The position numbers and the translations under genes are program-made. From Sipunculus nudus (Eukaryota; Annelida; Sipuncula; Golfingiida; Sipunculidae): a stretch of DNA of 64,000 nt. The notes beneath the pieces are model-generated. The model was not told where the DNA came from and did not search any database. It saw only the letters and a list, made by a program, of their open reading frames with translations. Positions 52,801-63,700 of the stretch are shown piece by piece. Each line of letters starts with the position of its first letter. Position 1 is the stretch's first letter. Where the stretch lies: the NCBI GenBank assembly GCA_026874595.1, contig CM049322.1:45627340-45691339 (forward strand). Direction: 5' to 3'.

Positions 52801-53174
52801 TTTCCATTGCACAATCTATATAGGATAACATGTAAATGTTGAAAAAAAAAACAATTAAAACAAATAAATAATAAAAACATATTGTAAAGATATCTATGTT
52901 TGAAGGGTCAATAGTGAATTAGAGGCGATATCTGGGTATATTGATCTGACCGAAGTATCCACTCATAAAAAAAAAGCCTGCCGGTAACGTCCTACATTTG
53001 TGTGTAATATATCATTAAGGTAGTGTAAAAATATGATTAAACTTTGCGTCATAGCAGTTTCAGACTTACCCTGGCAAAAGCAATGTCATCTTTGAACGGT
53101 TGGTCCTTAATCAAACACTGCCCAGCGCTGCGAACGGTAGTTACCACGGCAAGTATAAACAGCGCACGTATCAT
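38805..53174 (-). CDS. Gene B: two-domain lipocalin with signal peptide and GPI-like tail (11 exons)
   Basis: Spliced minus-strand gene, exons (high to low): 53070-53174, 51339-51454, 46994-47091, 45773-45994, 44879-44905, 43366-43420, 42113-42240, 41066-41157, 40541-40756, 39194-39211, 38805-38872. Every junction has GT/AG and matching phase. The sum is 1145 nt, one short of 382 codons because exon 6 lacks one base relative to gene A. Residues 1-19 are a signal peptide. Domain 1 starts near C20 with the lipocalin GxW motif GRWY at 38-41. Domain 2 starts near residue 190 with GRWY at 211-214 and the second lipocalin signature TDY at 290-292, followed by an Arg and a helix-like Cys-containing stretch. 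The last 28 residues are a small-residue site and a hydrophobic tail. Lipocalins bind small hydrophobic ligands; the ligand here is unknown. The insect lipocalin Lazarillo is a known GPI-linked relative. Family call is strong; the anchor and the last two exons are inferred. Confidence 0.8.
39194..39211 (-). CDS. Gene B exon 10 candidate: 18-bp microexon
   Basis: 18 nt between a good acceptor (acttcag|GA) and a strong donor (GTG|GTGAGT), phase 1 to 1, as needed after exon 9. Encodes R/SGSPS, a run of small residues suitable as a GPI attachment site. It holds the position that the 27-bp exon 5 holds after domain 1. No second copy in the window confirms it, so it rests on splice sites and phase alone. 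Confidence 0.55.
39281..39800 (+). repeat. Interspersed ~500-bp repeat, plus orientation copy 2
   Basis: Holds an open frame of 125 codons (39286-39663), which is not open in the other three copies, so I treat it as chance. Lies between gene B exon 9 (40541) and exon 10 (39211), just upstream of exon 10 in the direction of transcription. Confidence 0.65.
40541..40756 (-). CDS. Gene B exon 9: TDY strand and C-terminal helix of domain 2
   Basis: 216 nt, phase 1 to 1, acceptor tttcag|TT, donor GTTA|GTGAGT. Encodes [17 protein letters not shown], the second lipocalin signature, then WSRV (third signature Arg) and a helix-like region with [12 protein letters not shown]. Homologous to 1237-1452 in gene A. 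A partial copy of its acceptor region lies at 41.71-41.82k. Confidence 0.87.
41066..41157 (-). CDS. Gene B exon 8: middle strands of lipocalin domain 2
   Basis: 92 nt, phase 2 to 1, acceptor cttcag|T, donor AACG|GTATCG. Encodes [20 protein letters not shown] and a polar end. Counterpart of exon 3 (same phases, 98 nt there). Gene A has the equivalent at 2379-2470. The donor GTATCG is weaker than the others but occupies the same place as GTATCA in gene A. Confidence 0.75.
41249..41330. repeat. (TA)n microsatellite
   Basis: In intron 7 of gene B, upstream of the SINE; a second tract of 70 bases follows it at 41550-41619. Confidence 0.9.
41404..41550 (+). mobile_element. tRNA-derived SINE with (CTGT)n tail
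   Basis: Box A-like TTAGCTCAGTGTTAGAGC (41416-41433) and box B-like GGGTTCGATTTCC (41459-41471) with tRNA-like spacing, followed by an unrelated body and a CTGT/CTCT simple-sequence tail. No cloverleaf acceptor pairing was seen, so not a functional tRNA. Lies in intron 7 of gene B, against its direction. Confidence 0.62.
42113..42240 (-). CDS. Gene B exon 7: GRWY strand of lipocalin domain 2
   Basis: 128 nt, phase 0 to 2, acceptor atcag|GTT, donor CGC|GTAAGT. Encodes [15 protein letters not shown] and continues to ITYYV. This is the domain-2 counterpart of exon 2, with the same phases and the GxW motif at the same place. Confidence 0.85.
42558..42599. repeat. (TA)n microsatellite
   Basis: About 21 units in intron 6 of gene B. 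Other (TA)n tracts: 2934-2968, 18533-18580, 46820-46846, 59518-59547. Confidence 0.9.
43366..43420 (-). pseudogene. Gene B exon 6: start of lipocalin domain 2, with 1-base deletion
   Basis: Acceptor gtaaag|CG and donor AAG|GTAAGT are intact, but the exon is 55 nt where gene A has 56. After DACNAKFI one C is missing relative to gene A (ATCCG against ATCCCG), which brings a TAA before the donor. With the base present the frame would run into exon 7 in phase 0. The lesion is real in this sequence; whether it is real in the animal is open, because it lies in a short C run. Confidence 0.75.
44879..44905 (-). CDS. Gene B exon 5: 27-bp microexon, interdomain linker
   Basis: 27 nt, phase 1 to 1, acceptor ctcag|GT, donor AACG|GTAAGT. 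Encodes CMEDKVPN; the Cys probably pairs within domain 1. Supported by exact conservation of length and phase at 7027-7053 (CLEDQVPN) and 57715-57741. Confidence 0.78.
45279..45330. repeat. (AG)n microsatellite
   Basis: In intron 4 of gene B; shorter in the distal copy near 58.10-58.13k. Confidence 0.9.
45394..45536. mobile_element. 143-bp element with TTGTGACAGTTTCGT terminal inverted repeats
   Basis: Starts TTGTGACAGTTTCGT and ends ACGAAACTGTCACAA, 15-bp perfect inverted repeats around 113 bases. The equivalent block at 58195-58327 is part of the segmental duplication and therefore not independent evidence of mobility. Confidence 0.5.
45773..45994 (-). CDS. Gene B exon 4: second half of lipocalin domain 1
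   Basis: 222 nt, phase 1 to 1, acceptor tttacag|TT, donor ATA|GTACGT. Encodes [19 protein letters not shown], then a Cys-containing loop and a helix-like stretch with [10 protein letters not shown]. It occupies the same place as exon 9 of domain 2 but has GGSFSTF where domain 2 has the canonical FDTDYTNY, so the TDY signature is missing here. Strongest coding signal of the gene; the same exon appears at 10379-10600 and 58565-58786. Confidence 0.88.
46994..47091 (-). CDS. Gene B exon 3: middle strands of lipocalin domain 1
   Basis: 98 nt, phase 2 to 1, acceptor tattcag|T, donor TTAG|GTTAGT. Encodes [16 protein letters not shown] and an acidic tail. Very basic centre, one Cys. The open frame, length and splice sites match gene A exon 3. 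Exon 2 lies 4.2 kb upstream; the intron between them holds the fold-back-like element. Confidence 0.82.
47640..48030 (-). repeat. Interspersed ~500-bp repeat, minus orientation
   Basis: Reverse copy of the repeat at 39281-39800, in intron 2 of gene B next to the fold-back left arm. Duplicated again at 60410-60780 by the segmental duplication. Confidence 0.65.
48105..51225. mobile_element. Fold-back-like element with long inverted repeats made of tandem units (copy 1)
   Basis: Left arm 48.11-48.56k and right arm 50.57-51.22k are reverse complements of each other in order: AACTGG end, a GGGGTGCT block beside a poly-T run, then repeated units containing GAATTTCAAAATGG and TTCTACGGTGCTC. Units recur at about 161-164 bp in the left arm (48209, 48370, 48534) and 124-161 bp in the right. 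Long arms with internal tandem repeats are typical of fold-back/Galileo-type DNA elements. Sits in intron 2 of gene B. No target-site duplication found. Confidence 0.6.
49265..49470 (-). pseudogene. Unidentified ORF fragment inside the fold-back-like element
   Basis: On the minus strand the frame [18 protein letters not shown]...[18 protein letters not shown] ends at a TGA and reads through with only a few residue changes in the distal copy (61.98-62.14k). About 60-80 bases upstream (near 49.52k and 62.18k) a stretch ending MERQPSKS abuts a GTGAGC donor-like site in the distal copy. I do not recognise the family; it may be a piece of the element's own protein or a captured host exon. Confidence 0.35.
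51339..51454 (-). CDS. Gene B exon 2: GRWY strand of lipocalin domain 1
   Basis: 116 nt, phase 0 to 2, acceptor ctttag|TGC, donor CT|GTGAGT. Encodes [11 protein letters not shown] at its start, the lipocalin GxW motif in the first beta strand, followed by a stretch ending LNVTDL. An N-linked glycosylation sequon NVT is visible. Near-identical to the exon at 63840-63955 and clearly homologous to 11770-11885. Confidence 0.85.
53070..53174 (-). CDS. Gene B exon 1: signal peptide and start of lipocalin domain 1
   Basis: 105 nt, 35 codons. Starts [11 protein letters not shown], a short basic n-region and hydrophobic core, with likely cleavage near RSAG|Q, then QCLIKDQPF and a charged DD. Ends in phase 0 at AGG|GTAAGT. 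The frame is open upstream with other Met codons, but only this Met gives a clean signal peptide and it matches the start in gene A. Confidence 0.78.
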
Positions 53175-56100
53175 ACTGGATACCTTTAAGCCTCCCAAGA
53201 ATATAAAGAAAAATATAGTCACTTCGTTCTTCATACGATTTGCCTCTCCTGTTTGGTAAAAGTGATGCCCCACATAGGTTCGCATTAACTCTACCAAACA
53301 ATTAGACTAGATTGGCCGGACAGAAAAAGCCATTAGTACGATGGCCCCAAATAAAAGCATGTGTACCCATTGTGATTTCAACAGCTTGACTGAGTTAATA
53401 AATTGTGCATGCAATTCATTAAGTACGAGTTTTTTTTTTCTACAGCATTAGGAGCATTAAAATATAATACAGCATCAATGATGTCTTCAAACGGATGAAT
53501 ACAGCAAGCCACGACCCAGAGGCAATCAACCTGATTAAAGACAATTAATGAACGTGACCAAAATAAATGTTGAATGATTCAGCTGACCCGACCTTCTCTG
53601 TTTTGTGAGCCTATTTTCATCCAGTTAACCTGAAAAGCGGACAAGCTTGACAAGCGTAACAATGATAACTGTACCAAGCTGTAGTCAAATATGAAAAAAA
53701 TCAAGTGGCAAACAGACCATGTCCGTCACAAATCAAGCCGAAAAAGCTATATCACATACTTTGAAGATTTATATACAAGTGCGAACCACCAATAGAATAT
53801 TCATGTTAAGATTACACCTGTGCCAAGCTTTAGCTCAGCGTCGGGAGTTTTTTAATAAAAAGTATTTGTTCATCAACAAAAAAAAACAAGTAATTTTTTT
53901 TTTTTAAATTAGCGTTATTCTTGACCCGGAAACCGACTTGGATTTGGTGTGTAAAGAACGATCCCTGGGAACGGAACCTCGGAACTCGGACTTTGAATCT
54001 ATGGTATGGACACGGAGCTTACCCTGGAAGATGTGAAATTGACTGCGCCATTCCCCCGCCCCTCCCCCCCCCCCCGGCCCTTACCGGCATCCAAATTAGT
54101 TATATATCTGAGGATGTCATTTACATTTAGAGACAAGCTACAGCATGCAGGCACCGGAGAGACAAGCCTCTTTCTTTTATGTCCAAAATGATTAACATGG
54201 TATCTCCTGCCGTTTAAAATTAATTTGAAAAGCAGATATTCATTGAGGAATATTCTGCCTGGAGCATTTGCTTGCACAAGCGACCTAAGAAAAAAAAGCG
54301 AGTTCATCTCTCAAATACTTTTTATAATCTGCCATTAAAGCATTGTCCTATATTCTACAATTCAGAATGAATTAAACAACGTGAAATGTATGAAATGAAA
54401 ATTATACTTAGTAATTAATATTTCATCTCATAGCATTAAGCATTTTCATCCACAGACATTTTTTTCAGTTATATTTTTGCCCACTATTGTCACTATTAAT
54501 TACTAGTATATATTTTTCATAATAATCATTATTATTTGTTTATCACATAATTTATTAATTGCTTTAGGCTTCTCATTTTTCTAGTCCATAGTATGATAAT
54601 GCGGAAGTATCATATAATAAAAATATTCGTATTTCCTTTCGTTTCATATACTATGTATTCTCTTTTTTTTTAAGTTTATTTTTTATTTTTCACAGAGCCG
54701 ATGAATGTATACTTATCATTAGTAATAATCAGCAAATGAGAACTACGATACATTGTAATTTTATTTATATGTGCAATAATATAAGCTGTTTAATATTGCA
54801 ATATGAACAGACTCTCCGTCTTGATACGGGTGGTCACTGTCCAAGCGGAAGTGATCCTTCCTTACCAGTGGTCTCCTGACGAATAATTTTTTTGCACAGT
54901 GAATTTCGTTTGAATATTATATACGTATATCACAAATCTGCGTTATGTAATTTTTTTCTGATCTAATAAATTGTTTTGTGTTAAGAGTTCTTTGGATTAT
55001 GTACCACCTCCAGAAGCATAATTTCGTAAAACAGTCACCAGTCAGTTTGACCCATAAATGCATACATTCTGTTAAGGGGGAGAGACATTTAAGACAATGT
55101 TTTGCCCCGGCCAATAAACAAGGCACGTGTTTATTTAAAGTTCGGCGAATCGTCAAGAAAATACTGTATACTGGACAGAGGAAAGTGTAAATATAAAGAT
55201 TAAATTTTACGCACATGCACATAAACAGATAATAATACCTCGGAATACTAATATATTACTCATATTAAAAAAGTATAGAATATACTTCTAGAACCCGGAA
55301 ATGTATTAACCTATGACAATGTGATGCTCATTGGGATTATTATTGAACTAGCACAGGTACCTGGCGTTGCCCGTGGGAAATGTCAGCTCATTGAAACAAA
55401 ATCCAAGAAAAACAGAAACGGGATGTTATAATGTCCGTGTTTTTTCATTGGCTAATTGATGAATAATTTACAAGATGAATTAACTATGTGGTGAAGGGAG
55501 ACTGCATATTTCCTCGTTTGTAAAGGCGTACTCCGTCATATTTTGGTTAGGGTAGAAATGAGAAATAAAGAGCGAAATAAAAAGTCAGACTTTTACATTA
55601 TAGGTCTAGTGCACAGAGGTTAGTGAAATTTACCGACCTGGAGGATGACCGGCTTTTGGTACAGGTGAACGTAATGGCTTCACGTCGTCTGTTTTGGTGA
55701 CCTAATGTAATTAAGGCAGCACGCATTATGTTGCGTCTAAAGTGGAGATCTGCTGCCTATAAAGGAGAAGTGAAAAGAGCTTCTTCTTTTGAAAAGAAAA
55801 CATAAACAGTTATTGATACACCTGCGCTTTTTTTTATAAAATAACAAAAAATACATAGATAACTTATTTCATCGGCCGTTTCACTTTTCACATTTCCCGA
55901 TCACAATTATTCCTTTGGAAGTAATATTCTGTTTAACTTTTAAGTTTTTGGATGCATTTATTAAAATATTTGCAAGAATGAATGATGCACTGAAAACAGC
56001 GGGAATAGGTACAATATATACATATATGTTTGTGTAAACATATTTTTTTTCCTGTTAGAGCTGTGTTAACCACTCGCAGACAGCAGCTCTCTTTCTCTTT

Positions 56101-56454
56101 TGTAACTGTGACCTGCTGGAAATTTGGAATAATAATAAGTTAAGTCGGATCCCTACTAACGGGCATACAAAATTCCGTTACGGTCCCCGCATTGTACATT
56201 TTGGCCGATCATCATGCATGTCCGTTTTGCTTCCTTTGTTATCGGGATATATTATTTGTCAACTTTAGGTTGAGGGAAATACCTCAGAAAATATTGATCT
56301 GCGGATTAGGTGCTGCTACATGTAGTGGATCATTATTTTGTTCACAAAGTCTGTTAAACTCTAATTTGTTTCATTTTGTACCCTGTCTGTGATCTAAGAA
56401 AAGGTGACTTGGTGCACCCACCTGTGGATGAGACGCTTGCAGACACATTGATAA
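53175..56454. other. Between gene B exon 1 and the duplication edge; no gene supported
   Basis: Should hold the gene B promoter near 53.2k. Includes a C run at 54061-54076 and several short open frames without conserved partners. A plausible small minus-strand exon at 55.60-55.73k is not supported by any copy. Confidence 0.45.
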
Positions 56455-57714
56455 ATAATGTCCATAAATGTTCCGCGTTTCTTATATCCGGCACTAGTTG
56501 TGTATGTTTGTGACTAAAGCATTTAATAATTGTTATTTTGCTCTTATAAGATAATGTGTTTTTGTTTTAATTACAACACATTCCAATTTTGCGTATTTAT
56601 TAACCAGGAACCGCATCACAAAGTATCAATAATCTTTATTTGATGGTGAACAACACTCCTTCCTTGTATAAATTATACTGTAAAGGTTTCGGTTAAATAA
56701 TATGCCTATTGTCAACAGGCTGTATATTTTGCCATTTTTGTGAGGTTAGTTGGAGTGGTACATATCAGCTCATAAATGAAATATCAAGTGTGCCCTCTAG
56801 ACATATTTAGTTTCCAAACTAAACATCGGATGGCTTGACAACTATTTACGTATGTTTATTTTGTGAGAAAGCAAGCCATCATGCATGTCCATGCAGCCTC
56901 TTAAAATGTACATTACACAGAAGATCATAACTACAGAAACAAATGATTTTTGTATCGCGATTCTGTGATGATTTTTAATAAATACACCGTGTTGGACCTA
57001 ATTTGCACCAAAGAACCTTAACTTTATATGTGACTTCACATTTCTAATACTCCCTCCTGTTAAAGCTCCATATTAACCAGGTTTTTATCAAAATTCTTGA
57101 CTTGAGTTACTGACTATCTTTGTTATATCGTGCAAGGCCAAAGCCTTTCAGACAACGCCAATGTGAATAGATAATGAAGACTGTTTCAAAATATTGAAAT
57201 TTTGAAATGATATAGATGAAATAGCTATTCGATTTAACATTGTAGATGACACACCGATCCGAGCGTAAAGAGAACAAGGCGTCGCGCAAACGTGGCTTGG
57301 GGCCGCCAGCCCTGTGTCGCTAAATGAGATTCATTATAAACCAGCAGAGCAGCAACAGCCACGTCCATCTATTGACGAACGCTTGAACAGCCAGAACACC
57401 AGCATACAATCAGTTAATCCCAGTCTATAATCCTTACAACGAATGATATGGATGCGAATCATAATTTTCAGAATCAAGATCGTGTAAGATCGGTCATACA
57501 ACGATATATGGTAAATTCTGATCTAGTATCCGTAGTCGCCGAGAATATATGACTGATATGTACATTTACATGATATGTATGTTTCGATTGCTTGAAACTA
57601 GCTAAGAGCCAGGGACCATATCACCATTCAGCTCTGATTAAGCCAGGGCGATAGTTTGGTAAATAACGTGTTTTAGTATTGGAAGGAAGGAACTAGGGAA
57701 AGTGGTAAACTTAC

Positions 57715-57741
57715 CGTTTGGTACCTTGTCCTCCATACAAC
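57715..57741 (-). CDS. Gene C exon 5: 27-bp microexon
   Basis: Same 27 nt as exon 5B, encoding CMEDKVPN, with intact acceptor and GTAAGT donor in phase 1. It is the last exon of this copy; exon 6B at 43366-43420 would be the next phase-compatible homologous exon. Confidence 0.75.
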
Positions 57742-60700
57742 CTGAGTGATTAAAACAGTAAGACTTATATATGACGAAATATAATTTGATACCCCAGTGG
57801 ATAGCTTAAAGTTTTTCTTGTGAGCATAAAAGAAACTGACATGGTATATGATAATCCAGAAATCAAGTATCGGTGATCAGTAAATGTAAATTTACGTAAA
57901 TTTGCCTAACCTCATTATAATTAAAGTTTTTAAATATAATTTTAAGCATTAGAATTATACCCTAATTGTAATAAACCCTTATTAATATGACAAAAGGGGA
58001 TAAAGAGGACAATAAAGGAATGATGGAAATAATAATGTACGGTGAAGCACACTTGACGACAGATAATCGGAGACAGAGAAGCACTTCAATGCAAGTGCAG
58101 AGAGAGAGAGACGGAGAGAGACAGAGAGAGAGGAGTAGGATACTAAATAACAGTTCAGACACACATCCACTATCAACTAACCTGTTGTGACAGTTTCGTC
58201 CGATTTCCTCAGACTGTGATGACTCATTACCGCTGGCCACTAGGTACCGCCATAGGTGCGAGTAGCGATTAATATAGATGCAGCAAGTCTATTTTACCCG
58301 CTGACGTTATCAGCGAAACTGTCACAATATGTGAGTTGATAGAGTATGTGTATCGAACTTTTAAATAGTATTCAAATAATTCAGTTGAGGGCATCTATTT
58401 GGAGAGAAGGAGAGAGAAAGACAGAGAGAGAGAGAGCGGAGATGAACATGAGGAGGTGAATATACATGCATCACCCAATTTACAATAATTTATCTTGGAT
58501 ATGCCACAAGTGGACATGGAGGACTGTATACAATATATATGTTGAAAAACAGAAAGACACGTACTATCGTAGGACGCTGACTGGTAGACGTACTTGACGG
58601 AGGGCAAACACAGTGTATCTCTGACTGACGTAGCTGTGGCCAGCACCGTGTCTTCCATGGTCATTGCACGACTGACAATATCAACCTGAGGCCGCGAGCA
58701 AACCCCGTCCTTCATGTACGCCGACGGGCAAAAGTAGGCCACCCAGAAAGTGCTAAAACTGCCACCAGGAGAATACATAGTGCCAACTGTAAATATTAAT
58801 GTCAATTGAACATTTTCCAAGATGTTTGTAAACAGCGGGGTTACAGGAACCGCAACCCCTCCATCCCCATCCCGCAAATACCTGCAAATGAGCGATAATT
58901 GAAAGTGTGCTACGAATTTAGCTTATGGTCAAAATAAATTTCAGGTGCAATACCTGTCAGCTATGGTTATTGCTCTGCGATAAGAGAAATTTTGAAAAGA
59001 ATGATAGAAATTCCTCCCACACAAAATGATCTAAGTATAGTTATAAAATGATACTTTACTTCTGTTAACCTCCACTCCAGACGTTGGAGGTTTAGAATGA
59101 TTTCTTTAAAAATGCTTCAGATTTTGTTCAGGGTGCATGTTTTGTTGGTATTAGAGGATTAACCTTACATTTCATGTTTAACACTCTTATGCACTACATT
59201 GCCTTAATTATATCACATCTGAAGCTTTCCTAATGAACGAGATTGGTGGGTTCACAAAAAAGTGTTTTCAGGAAACGCTACGCCTTTTATGTTTCAGAGA
59301 AATTATAACGAGCGATCATCACATACTTTTTTTTTTCATATCAAATATACACTTAGGGAATTGTAGTGTGTATAATTTCTTTCTTCAAAATGCAGCAATA
59401 GGTACATATATATTCTCACTGTCATTTGACAAACCGACAGCCTTCCTATCTAGAAAAAAAGATTTACAAGTGGTGTGATATTATCGAGTCAGGAAACACA
59501 TACACACAGACTTAAACATATACATATATATATATATATATATATACATGTATATGTTCACGGGTTGATTCATATGCATTCCGCTTTGCCAGACTGTGCT
59601 TTGACAGTAAATGTCACGTGACCTGATGCCTAGTATATTAAACGATGATTGGAATCTGAGAGGATTTGACAAGCGGTGATCAAGATTGTGTTTACGTCAC
59701 TAACCTAATGATGAATCGCCATACAGGGACGCCTCTCTGGGGTTCATCTGGGTTTAGAGAAATCCGTCTCGTTCTGGTCTTCCTACATCTTCCGTTGAAC
59801 TCACTGAATATGAAAAACGCACACATACAATAAATACTTGCATAACAACAACCTTTATTCAGAGAATTTCTCAAAATGACGACCATTTTTCACAATCCCA
59901 ATCCTTTTCTGCTCTTTATATTACACCTTGCTTAAGCAACCACCTCCAAAATGCTACAATTTTATCAAGGTCCCGTTAGTGGTTATAATTTCGAGGTTCA
60001 CTGTAATACAGTACATCTTTATTGAATTTTATTTGCATTTCAAAGAGATGGAAACGTACAACGTATGACTGGTGACCCCAACCAAATCAAAACAGAACAA
60101 AATCAATATTTGAATATTTGTTTAGTATACAATGATAAAAATTGGAGGTTTTGATATTTCCTTAATTTACACAAGCCACTGAACACGACCGAGTCGACTT
60201 ACCCCATTCAGCCTCTCGCCTGGAGAGCCGGGTGTCCCTTCCGGATGAAATGCTGATACCGTTAGAGGAAGGGACATAACTGGTATGTGACCTTAGTATA
60301 TCATTCCATGAAAAATGTCACAGGAAAAATTATAAATATCAATCCCCTTCCCCCTTTAAATCACATGTGACGCCATACAAGACTGTTAAAACCCAAAAGT
60401 GGACATTCAAAGGTGCTCATTCACCTACCTTTTGAAAAAAGAATTATGTAATTTCTGGCTTCCTTTTTGTGTATATTGATACTTTAAGGGTAATTTTAGT
60501 TATGAAAACGTCTTATAACTCCTTCGTGAAGGATGTATGAACTTCTTTATCAACAACATGATTGTAAACACAGCAATGCTGACAAACGGGAAAAACATGT
60601 AACCTAAGGTCATTTGTTGTAAAAAGCCATTTGAAAAGCTCTGGCTTATCTGACTTGGCGCCAGGTGCCCTTGTTGCATTTGTTTTTGCTTGTCGGGCCC

Positions 60701-63700
60701 TACACATTATAAGCACATTGATATAAACACCTCAAGTAGCCTGTGTGCGGTGATATGCACGTTTCCTGGTCTTTTTTTTTATTAAATCTTCATGGGATTA
60801 ATTTAGTTTATAAAAGTCAGATATAAGATAAAGTACAGTATGCAGTGTCAGCTATTTTGATCCATCAGGATTGGCGTGCTTAACTGGAGTTTATTGGCAA
60901 ACGTGTCAAATTTGGGGTGCTAATTCCAAATACCAGGTGCTTTTTTTGAAGACACGTCTTGAATTTCAAAATGGCTGCCCCTTTAATATAATTTGCCGTA
61001 TATCTGGACTTCTGAGCACCGTAGAAGGATACAAATGGTAGAAACATCCATGTTTGCGATACCAGGAATTCCATTAAAACCATTCCCATCATTTTTAAAT
61101 AATGGACTAGATCGCCATATTGAATTTCAAAATGGCCGCCGTTTTTTTTTTTTATCAAACTTTTGCTTATATCAGTTCTTTTGAGCCCCGTAGAAGAATA
61201 CAAGTGGTAGCAACATCCGTGTTTCTGATGCCAATATGTAAGTCCAAGCAATTGCCAATTTTTTTACAAGTATGGCCTGGTCATCGCCATGTTGAATTTT
61301 AAAAAAGGCCACCACTTTTATCCGCATGTTTTTTATATTGGAACAAGGTATATACAATGGATCCTCACAATTACGAAAACAATTAGGACAAACCAAAGTG
61401 GTTGAAATTTGAGTGTGGTTGTATTTATAAAATTCTTAGATACCTGGATCATATATTCGGGACCAAAAAAGATGGACGTCATTGTGGTAGGGGTCGCAGT
61501 TGTGCGGTTGCTGATAGGTAGGGTCCACCTGGACAAGATTTTAAACAGGTAGTAACATACGTGCTACAAATCGGGTTAGGCTGCAATATTGAATTTTAAA
61601 ATGGCCGCTATTTTAGCACATGTTTGTTTAAATCATAGACCTAGGAAAAGAAGCTAGAATAAATACATTGTGAATATCAATGTGTTGATACTAGGGGTTT
61701 CATAAAACCCTATCTGTGATTGTTTTTTTTTTTTTTTTTGTTTTTTTTTAGTTTAGCATCAGATCAGCAACTGTCTGTTGTGCAGGTAGTTCAAGACATT
61801 TCTCAAGAGAAGTTTTACCATCTTATGTTTCCTCCAATCCATTGTCAATAAGATGACGAATTTTCGGTCCTAACTCCTTGTACCAACTGCAAGTTATTGA
61901 TAATATCATTAAGATGAGGAATGTTTGGTCCTGAATCCTAATACCGTTTGCCAGTTAGCCATTTTGGACATAAATGTCTCAAGTCCTATGCTTAACTTTC
62001 TCCATACGATCCCAAATGGATATCTCTGCTTTAGATACAAGTAATCCTTCTCCCCTATCACTACCTGGTTGCTGAAGTGAACTGTCCTCCTGTACCGACC
62101 TTGCATCTATATACTTTGCGACAACGTGAAGTGAACCAAAATAAACAATCAAACATTTAGCTCACCAACTCTTACTAGGTTGCCTTTCCATGTCGACGAC
62201 TGCAGCTAGAATGTCCTATCCTAAAAGTCAGGACAAAGAGTCATTACTGTTATGTTAAAAGGACTAGGAATTTGGCAGACAATGATGTATAGCCAGTGCT
62301 CGTTTGGTTGAAGGTCTCCCTAACAATGTGGCAATAACTTCACTTTGAATCCCTTGCTGTTATGATTGCATTATTTCGAATTATGAGTTGCCCTAGCGAC
62401 AATCCACCAATACCTCAATTATACATTATCAGCAATGTAGCCTGCTGAAACATCTTTGAAGCTTCCTTGCAGCATGAAATATTATAAAAAAAATACCCTG
62501 AAGTGCCATGCACTCCGCAGTAAACGAAAAACGAGGTATGCTTACTTGGCAGTTGTCTTTAAAGTAGAGCACAATTCCTTGTTACATCTGATAAAGACCT
62601 TAAGATTCTAAGCTTAACACAATGTCTCCTCTATGGAATTTTTTTCTTAATTGTTGACATTCATTTTCATACAGTTTATTTTATTTGCAAGTAAGGTGAG
62701 GAAATAAAAAAAATACTTATACATTGCATTAAATCACAAGTCAAAGTGATTTTGTAAAATAAGCATTTCGATTACAATTCACCATGCAAATGCTAGTCAC
62801 GCAGTAAACTAGATCCTCTTCGCCATGAATATGCTTGGGTTTTAGCATTGATTATAGATATGTATGTTTCTCTAAAGGACTCCCACTGAGAGATACCAGC
62901 AAAGACCAAAATATATAATCTGTAACATGACCAAAATTTTTGAATTTTTAATCAATACAGTCCATGATGTCTCAGGCATATGTAACTACCCTATATTAAT
63001 TGCTCTAGGTTGCTCACAAAAGTTTATTTTGAAATCCAATATGTTTTAGATAATAATTTGAAACAAATATGACCATGGCTTTAATGGATTCGCTGGTATC
63101 ACAATCATGGATGTTGCTACCAATTTAAAATCTTATCTGATATCGAAAACGTGGCCGCCTATTTGAAATTCAAATGGCGGCTGAAGACTTGGCTGATAAA
63201 AATGGCATCTGATTTTTTTTTTTAATCAGCACCCCAAAAGTGACAAAGTTAGACAATTAAAATTCATTTTTTGGCACGAAATCCAGTTGGAATATATAAC
63301 AGGCTGTACTACTCCCACTGAGAGATACCAGCAAAGACCAAAATATATAATCTGTAACATGACCAAAATTTTTGAATTTTTAATCAATACAGTCCATGAT
63401 GTCTCAGGCATATGTAACTACCCTATATTAATTGCTCTAGGTTGCTCACAAAAGTTTATTTTGAAATCCAATATGTTTTAGATAATAATTTGAAACAAAT
63501 ATGACCATGGCTTTAATGGATTCGCTGGTATCACAATCATGGATGTTGCTACCAATTTAAAATCTTATCTGATATCGAAAACGTGGCCGCCTATTTGAAA
63601 TTCAAATGGCGGCTGAAGACTTGGCTGATAAAAATGGCATCTGATTTTTTTTTTAATCAGCACCCCAAAAGTGACAAAGTTAGACAATTAAAATTCATTT

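Noticed and set aside
55600-55735. A minus-strand stretch starting MRAALITLG and ending at a GT, resembling a first exon.
   Set aside because: No second copy, no convincing signal peptide, weak donor GTCGGT.
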